Shown here one piece after another: positions 7,831 through 15,078 of a stretch of 35,093 nucleotides of DNA. A model generated the notes under the pieces. The model had not been told where the DNA came from. It was given only the letters and a program-made list of their open reading frames with translations, and did not search any database. Where the stretch lies: positions 1-35,093 of the forward strand of contig CAMBSN010000025.1 in NCBI GenBank assembly GCA_945870505.1. Reading direction: 5' to 3'. A program made the translations under genes and the position numbers. The stretch's first letter is position 1; every line of letters begins with the position of its first letter. Source of the DNA: Candidatus Kuenenia stuttgartensis. GTDB lineage: Bacteria; Planctomycetota; Planctomycetia; Pirellulales; UBA1268.

Positions 7831-9597
7831 CTACGGCGTCAAGCCAAACGCCTTCCGAAGCACGGCGAGCGAAGTGCCGCCGTGCTCGGCGGCCACGATC
7901 ACGTTGAGCCGAACTTCGCTCGTGCTCACGAGGTCGATGTTGACCCCGGCATCGGCCAGCGGCTTGAAGAGCCGGTCGGCCACGCCCGCGTGGCTACGGA
8001 TGCCCACGCCCGTGATCGAGAGCTTGGCCACGTGCGGCACGTTGGCCGCCGTGGCACCGCGGGCTCTCGCGATGGCGTTCGCCACGTCGATCGCCCTGTC
8101 GCGGCTGGCGGCAGGCACGGTGAACGAGAGTTCGGCCCGACCGTTCCGCGGATGGCTCTGCACGATCATGTCCACGAGAAGCCCGGCCTTGCCGACCTCC
8201 TCGAAGACGTCGGCCGCCACGCCCGGGGTGTCGGGGAGGTCGGTGAACGTGACGAGGGCCTGCGACGAGTCGAGCAGGCAGTCCTCGATGGCCAGATCTT
8301 CCATGCCTTGGAGCCGGCGGACGACGTCGAGCGGGCTCGACTTCGGCAGCGGCCCGCCGGAGGCCTGGCCCACTGGCTCGTTGGCGGCATCGTGCAGGCC
8401 GAACGCCGTGTGCACGGCCTTCACTGCCGCAGCGCCGTCCGTGCGGGCGACGAGGACGGAAATCTTGATCTCGCTGGTGGTGATCATGTGGACGTTGATC
8501 TTCTCGGCGAAGAGGGCGGAGAACATCCTGCCAGCCACGCCCTCTGCGTCCTCCATGCCCACACCCACCACCGACACCTTCGCCATCCGGTGGTCGTGCG
8601 ACACCCCCTCAGCGCCGATCTCCTTCGCGACGCGCTCGGTCCGTTCCAGGGCGTCGGCGAGGTCGTCCTCGGGCACGGTGAACGAGATGTCGGCACGGCC
8701 CCCCTGCCCCACGTTCTGCACGATCATGTCGACCGCGATGCCCGACTCGGCGAGCGTGGAGAAGAGCGCGTGGCTGGAGCCCGGCTGGTCGGGTGTCCCT
8801 TCGAGCGTGATCCGGGCCTCGTCTTTGGCGAGGGCAACGCCACTCACCGGCCGCTTCACCGACTGATCCGCGGCGTGGATCAGCGTGCCCGGGATGTCCT
8901 TGAAACTTGACCGCACGACTACCTTGACGCCGAACTTCTTGGCGAACTCGATCGACCGCGAGTGCATCACGCCGGCGCCGAGGCTGGCCAGTTCGAGCAT
9001 TTCGTCGTAGGAAATCGAGCCCAGCCGCCGGGCCTCCAGGAGCATTCGCGGGTCCGTGGTGTAGATCCCGTCCACGTCGGTGTAGATCTCGCAGAGATCG
9101 GCGTCGAGCACCGCCGCGAGCGCGACGGCCGTGGTGTCGGAGCCGCCGCGGCCGAGGGTGGTGATGTTGCCGTTTTGGTCGATCCCCTGGAAGCCGGCCG
9201 CGATCACCACCGCCCCGGAATCGAGCAGGGACTTCACATGGTCGGTCGAGATCGACTGGATCCGAGCCTTGGTGTGCGTGCTGTCGGTGCGGATACCGAT
9301 CTGGGCGCCGGTGAGGCTCACCGCCTTGTGGCCCGCCGCCTGCACGGCCATCGCGAAGAGCGCCGCGCTCACCTGCTCGCCGGTCGAGAGCAGCATGTCC
9401 ATCTCGCGGGCACTGGGACGGTCCGTGATCTCCTTTGCCAGATCGACGAGGATGTCGGTCTGGTGCCCCATGGCGCTGACCACCACGACGACCTTGTCAC
9501 CGGCGGCGTGGCGGGCGATCGCCTTGGCGGCTGCCGCTTTGATCTTGGATGCGTCGGCGACGCTGGTGCCGCCGAACTTCTGCACGACGAGGGCCAT
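7831..9597 (-). CDS. lysC: Aspartate kinase with four ACT domains
   Basis: Phosphorylates aspartate at the entry to lysine, threonine and methionine synthesis. I chose ATG at 9597 (MALVVQKFGGTSVAD), the canonical family N-terminus; an in-frame TTG four codons upstream (9609) abuts GGAG too closely to be used. Residues 1-~245 are the amino-acid kinase domain: KFGGTS, GFQGI, TLGRGGSDTTAVALA, DVDGIYTTDPR. After that come four ACT-type segments in two pairs (about 260-415 and 425-588), each with SHALFSTLAESGI or PGVAADVFEEVGKAG type repeats. The 588-residue length is well above the ~400-450 of two-ACT monofunctional enzymes. Duplicated ACT pairs are known from cyanobacterial and planctomycete enzymes and bind feedback amino acids. 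It is transcribed after hom and the phosphomutase-like gene, forming a threonine-pathway group. Confidence 0.95.
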   Translation of the reverse strand: MALVVQKFGGTSVADASKIKAAAAKAIARHAAGDKVVVVVSAMGHQTDILVDLAKEITDRPSAREMDMLLSTGEQVSAALFAMAVQAAGHKAVSLTGAQIGIRTDSTHTKARIQSISTDHVKSLLDSGAVVIAAGFQGIDQNGNITTLGRGGSDTTAVALAAVLDADLCEIYTDVDGIYTTDPRMLLEARRLGSISYDEMLELASLGAGVMHSRSIEFAKKFGVKVVVRSSFKDIPGTLIHAADQSVKRPVSGVALAKDEARITLEGTPDQPGSSHALFSTLAESGIAVDMIVQNVGQGGRADISFTVPEDDLADALERTERVAKEIGAEGVSHDHRMAKVSVVGVGMEDAEGVAGRMFSALFAEKINVHMITTSEIKISVLVARTDGAAAVKAVHTAFGLHDAANEPVGQASGGPLPKSSPLDVVRRLQGMEDLAIEDCLLDSSQALVTFTDLPDTPGVAADVFEEVGKAGLLVDMIVQSHPRNGRAELSFTVPAASRDRAIDVANAIARARGATAANVPHVAKLSITGVGIRSHAGVADRLFKPLADAGVNIDLVSTSEVRLNVIVAAEHGGTSLAVLRKAFGLTP

Positions 9598-9637
9598 CTG
9601 CTGCTTCAACTCCGTGACTCAGGCTGTCTTCAGGAAC

Positions 9638-9740
9638 GAAAAAAGGTGGCAGCCACCAAATCTGGGAAAGATAGCGAACTAAGACAGGTTTCAAACTACC
9701 TAGATTTGGTGGCTGGCACCTTTTTCATGGCACCTTTTTC
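9638..9740. mobile_element. MITE-like inverted-repeat element between apgM and aspartokinase
   Basis: Two ~25-bp arms, 9638-9663 and 9702-9726, are nearly perfect inverted repeats (one extra A and one mismatch) around a 38-bp AT-richer centre. The outer 12 bp of the right arm (GGCACCTTTTTC) is repeated at 9729-9740. The 9-mer TTCAGGAAC stands at both edges, 9629-9637 and 9738-9746, which looks like a target-site duplication. There is no ORF, so it would be non-autonomous. It could also fold as a long hairpin in RNA and act as a processing or termination structure. The last codons and stop of apgM lie inside its right end. Confidence 0.65.
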
Positions 9741-10951
9741 AGGAACTCGCCCATCAGCCGCCAGCCCGGCTCGATGAGCTGGCCCGATGAGGCGGCCGCC
9801 ACCTCGTCGTAGGTGCTCTGGCCGGAGGGAGCGATCCCCGTGCCGGCCATCACGAAAGGCACGTGCCCCCGGGAGTGGGTCTTCGTGGCGATGAACGTGG
9901 GATGGTCGGGGCAGACGAGGATTCGGTGGTCGCCCAGCGTCGCGAGGTGGGCCGCGATCGGGGCGACGATCTTCGCGTCGATCTCCTCGATCGCCTTCAC
10001 CTTTTCGACGGCGTTGCCCTCGTGGCTCGCCTCGTCCGGGGCCTCGACGTGCACGCAGACGAGATCGGCTGTGGCGAGTTCGGTGATCGCCGCCCGACCC
10101 TTGGCCGCGTAGTCGGTGTCGAGGTAGCCGGTGGCACCGGGCACTTCCAGTCGCGTCCAGCCCGCGAGCGTTGCGAGACCCCGGAGCAGATCGACGGCCG
10201 TGATCATCGTGCCCGACGTGCCGTACTTCACCGTGAACGGTTCGAACGCCGGCGCTCTGCCGACACCCCAGAGCCACACATGCGTCGCCGCACGCTTGCC
10301 GGCCGCGAGTCGCGCGCGGTTGACGGGATGGTCGCGGAGCCAGTCAACGCTGTGCGACATGATGTCGGTGAGCAGGCGGCTCCCAAGTCCCCGTGGAAAG
10401 TCATCCACGACCGGCTTGTCCATCAGGTCGTGCGGCGGCGTGGCGCGGAGGCTGCCGTCGACCGGTGCCGCCCCCTCCCTCCCTCGGTGGATCAGCAGGT
10501 TGCGGTAGCTGACCCCGGGCACGAACGACCACGACGCGGCGAGGTCGGGGAAGTCGGCCGCCAAGCCGCGCTGGCAGGCGGCCAAGAGTTCCGTGGCCTC
10601 GGCCGTGGTGATGTGGCCGGCCGTGAAATCCTCCATGGTCTGGCCGGCGATCGACACCAGATTGCACCGCACCGCCCAGTCGTGCGGTCCGAGGGCGATG
10701 CCCTGGGCGGCCGCCTCCAGCGGCGCCCGGCCGGTGAAGAAGGTGAGCGGGTCGTAGCCCATCAGGCTCATGCACGCGACCTCGGAGCCGGGTGGCAGCG
10801 AGTCGGGCACATGGTTCGTGAGCCCCACGCGGCCGCGAGCGGCGAGCGCGTCGAGCGCCGGGGTGCGGGCGGCCTGAAACGGCGTGCGGCCGCCGAGTGA
10901 ATCCTGCGGAGCGTCGGCGGCGCCGTCGGGGATCACGATCACGTATTTCAT
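9725..10951 (-). CDS. apgM: ApgM-family phosphoglycerate mutase homologue; candidate homoserine kinase
   Basis: A 408-residue member of the archaeal-type cofactor-independent phosphoglycerate mutase family in the alkaline phosphatase superfamily. Asp9 in VIPDGAAD and Ser62 in PGSEVACMSLMGYDP are the expected metal ligand and phosphoserine. Late metal ligands appear in HVEAPDEASHEGN and CPDHPTFIATKTHSRGH. A subgroup of this family has been proposed to act as a substitute homoserine kinase because its genes sit among threonine genes. Here it lies 26 bp downstream of homoserine dehydrogenase and upstream of aspartokinase, which supports that role by context. Glycolytic 2-/3-phosphoglycerate isomerisation remains the alternative. 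The final residues KKVP and the stop derive from the inverted-repeat element. Confidence 0.9.
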   Translation of the reverse strand: MKYVIVIPDGAADAPQDSLGGRTPFQAARTPALDALAARGRVGLTNHVPDSLPPGSEVACMSLMGYDPLTFFTGRAPLEAAAQGIALGPHDWAVRCNLVSIAGQTMEDFTAGHITTAEATELLAACQRGLAADFPDLAASWSFVPGVSYRNLLIHRGREGAAPVDGSLRATPPHDLMDKPVVDDFPRGLGSRLLTDIMSHSVDWLRDHPVNRARLAAGKRAATHVWLWGVGRAPAFEPFTVKYGTSGTMITAVDLLRGLATLAGWTRLEVPGATGYLDTDYAAKGRAAITELATADLVCVHVEAPDEASHEGNAVEKVKAIEEIDAKIVAPIAAHLATLGDHRILVCPDHPTFIATKTHSRGHVPFVMAGTGIAPSGQSTYDEVAAASSGQLIEPGWRLMGEFLKKVP

Positions 10952-10977
10952 GGCGGGGTCTCCGGGGGCGGCGGGCG

Positions 10978-12273
10978 TCAGTCGTCAAGCACGCCGAGGC
11001 AGACGGTGGTTCCGGAAACGACGTCGGATGCGTCGATGTGGGCCACGGCCTTGGCCACGGCGTTTGTGCCGCAGGCGTGCGTCATGATCACCAGCGGCAC
11101 GCCGCCGACGCCAGCCGGATCCCGCTGGATCACCGAGGCGATCGAGATCCCGTGCTCGCCGAGAATGCCGGTGATGCGCGAAAGCACGCCGGGCCGGTCG
11201 TCCACGTGGACCCGCAGGAAGTGCTTTTGCACCATGTCAGCGCCAACGACTCGGGCAGCGGAGCTCTCGGCGTCGAGCACGCCGGTCGTCCGGAAGGTGA
11301 TCGCGGCCCGGCCGACGACGGTGTCGATGATGTCGGCCACGACCGCCGAAGCGGTGGGCATCTGGCCGGCACCGAGGCCGTGGAAGAACATCCGCCCCAC
11401 GGCGTCGCCGACGATGCTCACGGCGTTGAAGGCACCGCGGGTCTCGGCGAGCGGCGTGCCGATCTTGACGAGTGCCGGCGCCACCCGCATCGCGAGCCGA
11501 TCGTCGCTGCGACTGGCGATCGCCACGAGCCGGATGCGGTAGCCGAGTTCCGCGGCCGAGGCCATCAGGTCGCTGTCGACGCCTTCGATGCCAGTCCGGG
11601 GGATCTCGGCCCACGGCACCCACACGCCAAAGGCGAGGTGGGCGAGGATCGCGAGTTTCTGCGTGGCGTCGGTGCCATCGACATCCATCGAGGGGTCGGC
11701 CTCGGCATAGCCCTTGGCTTGGGCGAGGGCGAGCACGTCGGCGTAGTCGGCCCCTTCCTCCTCCATCGTGGAGAGGATGAAGTTGCTCGTGCCGTTAAGG
11801 ATGCCACGGATGCTGTCGATGCGGTTTGCAGCGAGGCACTCTCCGATTGCGGCTACGATCGGAATCCCGCCGGCCACTGCCGCCTCGAAGGCGATTGAGC
11901 GGCCCTTCTTCCTAGCCAACTCAAAGAGTTCAGGGCCGTGTTCGGCTAGCAGCGCCTTATTGGCGGTGACGACGTCCTTCCCGTTCTCCAGAAGGTCGAT
12001 CATCATCGACCGGGCCGGCTCGAGGCCCCCGACGAGCAGCGCGGCCACCGAAATCGACGGATCACGAGAGATGGTGCGAATGTCGGTGGAGACTCGGTCG
12101 GGGGCGAGTTTGAGGCCGCGGTCGCGGCCCACATCGCGGCAGACGGCCCGCTCCACCACGATCGGCCTTCCGGCATGCCGAGTGATGTGGTCAGCCGAAT
12201 CGACGAGCAGGCGGACGACGCCGGAGCCGACTGTGCCCAGACCGACGACGCCGACGCGGACGGGATCTGGCAT
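10978..12273 (-). CDS. hom: Homoserine dehydrogenase
   Basis: Reduces aspartate semialdehyde to homoserine, 431 residues. GVVGLGTVGSG (8-18) is the Rossmann NAD(P) site. NKALLAEHGPELF, AAVAGGIPIV, GILNGTSNFILS and GYAEADPSMDVDGTDATQKLAILA are family signatures of the catalytic domain. The C-terminal ~80 residues are an ACT domain (HVDDRPGVLSRITGILGEHGIS), the usual threonine-sensing part. ATG at 12273 gives MPDPVRVGVVG; the much longer upstream open frame runs through the intergenic space and antisense to the peptidase gene, so it is not coding. The gene is followed closely by apgM, and it is divergent from the M42 peptidase across a 279-bp space that must hold both promoters. Confidence 0.96.
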   Translation of the reverse strand: MPDPVRVGVVGLGTVGSGVVRLLVDSADHITRHAGRPIVVERAVCRDVGRDRGLKLAPDRVSTDIRTISRDPSISVAALLVGGLEPARSMMIDLLENGKDVVTANKALLAEHGPELFELARKKGRSIAFEAAVAGGIPIVAAIGECLAANRIDSIRGILNGTSNFILSTMEEEGADYADVLALAQAKGYAEADPSMDVDGTDATQKLAILAHLAFGVWVPWAEIPRTGIEGVDSDLMASAAELGYRIRLVAIASRSDDRLAMRVAPALVKIGTPLAETRGAFNAVSIVGDAVGRMFFHGLGAGQMPTASAVVADIIDTVVGRAAITFRTTGVLDAESSAARVVGADMVQKHFLRVHVDDRPGVLSRITGILGEHGISIASVIQRDPAGVGGVPLVIMTHACGTNAVAKAVAHIDASDVVSGTTVCLGVLDD

Positions 12274-12552
12274 GGTGGGGCATGGCTCCGAGGCGGGGCG
12301 GGAGAAACGATGGTCGATCGTAATGACCCTAGGCCACACCGGAAAGCGCGGCCACGGCACGCCCGTCGAACCATGGGGCCGGTCGTGCGGGTCGTGCCGG
12401 ATGCGGCGGCCGGCAGTGGCTGTCGCCCGGTCCGGGTTGCCGAAATCGAGAGGCCGCTCCCATGATAGGGCAGGTAGTGGGCATTCTCTGCCACGCCTTC
12501 GATCTGGCAGCCGCCGGCCATTCGAGCCACGTGCCCTCTGGAGTGAGTCATC

Positions 12553-13614
12553 TTGGAATCCGCCGCCCGCGAGTTTTTGTTCCGCCTGCTGAAGACCCCC
12601 AGCCCCTCTGGCTACGAGCAGCCAATCCAGGAACTGGTCCGCGAGTATCTCGGGCGGTGCGCCGACTCGGTCACGACCGACTCCCACGGCAACGTGATCG
12701 GCGCGAAGAACGCGTCGGCTCCCATGCGGATGCTGCTTGCAGGCCACTGCGACCAGATCGGGCTGATCGTGCAATACATCGATTCCGACGGCTTCATTTC
12801 GGTGCAGCCGATCGGCGGTTGGGATCCGATCCAACTGGTGGGGGCGCGGGTGATGATCTGGACGAAGGACGGCCCAGTGTCGGGCGTGATGTCCCGCAAG
12901 CCGATCCACCTGCTCACCGAAGAGGAGCGGAAGCAGGTGCCGAAGATGAAGGATCTCTGGATCGACATCGGCGCCGAGAACAAGGCCGACTGTGAGAGCG
13001 TCGTCCGCGTGGGAGACCCCGTCACGCTCGAACTCGAGGTGCGGCAGCTCCGCCGCGACCTCTGCTGCTCGGTCGCCATGGACGACAAGGTGGGCCTCTG
13101 GGTGGTGCTCGAGGCCTTCCGCCGGGCGGCGGCGGCCGGTCCCCTGCCCTGCGGCCTGTTCGTGGCATCGACGGTGCAGGAGGAAATCGGCCTCCGCGGC
13201 GCCCAGACGAGCTGCCACGGCGTCGATCCGCACGTGGCGATCGCGGTAGACGTGACCCATGCAACCGACTGCCCCACGATCGACAAGAAGTCGGAGGGCG
13301 ACGTGGCCCTTGGCAAGGGTCCAGTGGTGTTCCGTGGGCCCAACATGAATCCCCACGTGGTCGATCGGCTGTTGGCGGCGTCGCGGGCGAAGGAGATCCC
13401 GATCCAGCTGGCGGCCAGCGGCCGGGCGACGCCGACCGACGCGAATGCGTTGCAGGTCACACGGTCGGGCGTGGCCACCGGTCTGGTGAGCGTTCCCAAC
13501 CGCTACATGCACTCCGCGGTGGAGACGATCTCGCTTGCCGACGCCGATCGCACGGCCGACCTGCTGGCGGCCTTTGTTCGCGGACTCGAGGGCCCGATCT
13601 CCTGGGCTCCGTGA
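12553..13614 (+). CDS. M42 family metallopeptidase
   Basis: A 353-residue cytosolic aminopeptidase or deblocking peptidase of the M42 (PepA/FrvX/endoglucanase M) family. Expected dinuclear metal ligands are visible: His65 (AGHCDQIG), Asp178 (AMDDKVG), Glu211 after Glu210 (VQEEIGLRGA), Asp233 (VDVTHATD) and His320 (RYMHSAVE). The start is TTG at 12553, supported by GGAG about 9 bp upstream and by MESAAREFLFRLLKTPSPSGYE, which is the normal N-terminus of the family. M42 enzymes form dodecameric shells that trim short peptides. Its neighbours (divergent hom and convergent PEP-CTERM gene) give no operon context. Confidence 0.93.
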   Translation: MESAAREFLFRLLKTPSPSGYEQPIQELVREYLGRCADSVTTDSHGNVIGAKNASAPMRMLLAGHCDQIGLIVQYIDSDGFISVQPIGGWDPIQLVGARVMIWTKDGPVSGVMSRKPIHLLTEEERKQVPKMKDLWIDIGAENKADCESVVRVGDPVTLELEVRQLRRDLCCSVAMDDKVGLWVVLEAFRRAAAAGPLPCGLFVASTVQEEIGLRGAQTSCHGVDPHVAIAVDVTHATDCPTIDKKSEGDVALGKGPVVFRGPNMNPHVVDRLLAASRAKEIPIQLAASGRATPTDANALQVTRSGVATGLVSVPNRYMHSAVETISLADADRTADLLAAFVRGLEGPISWAP

Positions 13615-13659
13615 GGCCAGCCGCCGCACGGGCTCGGCCGCGCAAGCATCGCGGCTGCG

Positions 13660-14385
13660 TCACGCGAGCCGCTGCCTTCTCCGCAGCCAGAGGCCGATAC
13701 TGAGGGCCGTACCCGCGGCCTCCGCGAGCGTGGCAGGTTCCGGTACCACGATCGCCTGCACGTCGTCGATCCGCCAGTTGGCGAAGTTGACCGATGGCGT
13801 GCCGGTGCCGCCGTAGCCATAAATACGGAACGTCGTCGTCGCCGATCCGATGAAGACGTTCGACAGCGGAGCCGAGACATACGCCCACGTGCTGTCGTTG
13901 ACGAGTGTTCCCGGCGTCACCAGGTCGGTCGCGTAGTTGTCGTCACTGCTGCGGAGCGTCCACGACAGGGGCCCCGTGTTGGTCGAACGGCTCCCAAACG
14001 AGATTGATTCCAGAGGGAAGCTGCCTGCACTCGGCGTGATCGTGAACTCGAAGTAGGTGCTCGACCCCGTGGAGAGACTTCCCAGGTAGGCGGCGGCGGC
14101 GAAGTTGTTGCCGCCGGATGCGCTGGTCGAGGTGCCGTTGAGCAGAAATGTGTAGCCCGAGGAAGCTGACACGCTGTCGGCGAGCGGGGTGACGCCGTTG
14201 TTGTTGCCGCGGCTCACGTCGCCGACGGTGATCGTCCCGGGAATGTCGGTGGAACTCGTGGGCGAAGCGGTGTTGGCATTCCAGTAAAGCGTGCCGGCAC
14301 AGGCGGGCCCTTGGAGCAGTGCAGCCAGGATGATCAACGTCGTCGCAGAGCACACGCTCGTTCTATCCGTCGCTTCGAAACGCAT
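13660..14385 (-). CDS. PEP-CTERM sorting domain protein of unknown function
   Basis: A 241-residue exported protein. I chose ATG at 14385 because AAGGAG lies 6 bp upstream; longer in-frame ATGs (to 14415) lack one. A signal peptide (TTLIILAALLQGPACAG) is followed by a Ser/Thr/Gly/Asn-rich beta-sandwich-like body with FEFTITPSAGSFPLESISFG and FRIYGYGG. It ends IVVPEPATLAEAAGTALS, a hydrophobic segment and RRRQR, a typical PEP-CTERM signal recognised by an exosortase. The composition suggests an extracellular or matrix protein. The 3' end converges on the peptidase gene 45 bp away, and the 5' side faces a long intergenic region shared with the sulfatase fusion. Confidence 0.85.
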   Translation of the reverse strand: MRFEATDRTSVCSATTLIILAALLQGPACAGTLYWNANTASPTSSTDIPGTITVGDVSRGNNNGVTPLADSVSASSGYTFLLNGTSTSASGGNNFAAAAYLGSLSTGSSTYFEFTITPSAGSFPLESISFGSRSTNTGPLSWTLRSSDDNYATDLVTPGTLVNDSTWAYVSAPLSNVFIGSATTTFRIYGYGGTGTPSVNFANWRIDDVQAIVVPEPATLAEAAGTALSIGLWLRRRQRLA

Positions 14386-15078
14386 CGTCACTCCTTGCAT
14401 GATGATTCCGTCCACTCGGCCGACCAGTTCGGCCAGCGGCCTCAGGCCGCATCGGCGAAGACTCTACACCCCCTGCAACGACGGCTCAATGTCGTGCTGA
14501 GAAGCGGGCCTTTGTCATACGAGATCCACGTGATGCGCGCGCGTCGTCGCCTGATCCGCAGCCGGCCGGAGGCATGCTCGGCGCCGGCGGGAATGAGGTC
14601 TCCGCCCCACCTGCGGTGTATGAGTTCTGTGCCCTGTCGCTTCGGCGCACCCTTGCGGGGCACAAGTCGCACCGGCTTCTGCGAGTGCCTCCGATCCGGC
14701 TGCTTCCCGTTTCGGAATCACATGCAAGGGATGATGGCAACCGAGAACACACACAGGTTGACAACCTGTGCTACGAGAGGCAGCGAGGGGCTGCCCGTGC
14801 CCGGGAGCCGGCGTTGCTGACAAGCGTAGCCATGGATGGCGGAGCGAAGTCAGCATCGAGCGAGCGAAGGCCTGGAGGGCCGTAGTGAGCGTCCGGCGAC
14901 GGGCACGGGTAGCCGCGAGCCTGACGTGCAGGTGCGACCCGTATCAGTCGTGCATGGTGGAGTGCTACGAGTTATTACCCCCCGCCGCCGTTTTCAGTGG
15001 GCTGCCGGTGGCCACGGCGTGGTGGTCCAGATGGCGGGCCTCTATGCTTGGGCAGGTCGAGTGCGCCGGAGGCCAGCC
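14386..15078. other. 693-bp intergenic region between divergent secreted-protein genes
   Basis: No convincing gene is seen. It holds the promoters of the PEP-CTERM gene and of the sulfatase fusion, and the composite repeat at 14752-14914. The stretch 14420-14750 has short open frames on both strands that look like translated repeat remnants and show no family motif. A weak -10-like TATGCT lies near 15042 but no good -35 was found. Confidence 0.6.
14752..14914 (+). repeat. Composite dispersed repeat, copy A (palindrome plus long-range stem)
   Basis: Starts with the perfect palindrome CACAGGTTG-A-CAACCTGTG (14752-14770), then CTACG. A 14-nt arm (14789-14802) can pair with a second arm at 14901-14914, with one G-U. 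The loop contains CAAGCGTAGCCA (14821-14832) and AGGCCTGGAGGGCCG (14868-14882). All of these parts recur in the same order in copy B, on the opposite strand at 34054-34246. It could be a decayed or active mobile unit, a BIME-like element or a structured RNA. Confidence 0.75.

Noticed and set aside
9638..9740. Simple intrinsic terminator
   Set aside because: Long arms, duplicated tip and flanking 9-bp direct repeats suit an inserted element better, although it may also act on transcription.
12274..12552. Riboswitch or attenuator leader before hom
   Set aside because: No leader peptide rich in Thr/Ile codons and no recognisable conserved aptamer; only weak promoter-like hexamers seen.
12274..13629. 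N-terminal extension of homoserine dehydrogenase
   Set aside because: The open frame runs antisense through the M42 gene; the family N-terminus is at 12273.
14515..14856. Small - strand frame with TGCQPV
   Set aside because: The peptide comes from translating the palindromic repeat; no homology signal and no ribosome site.
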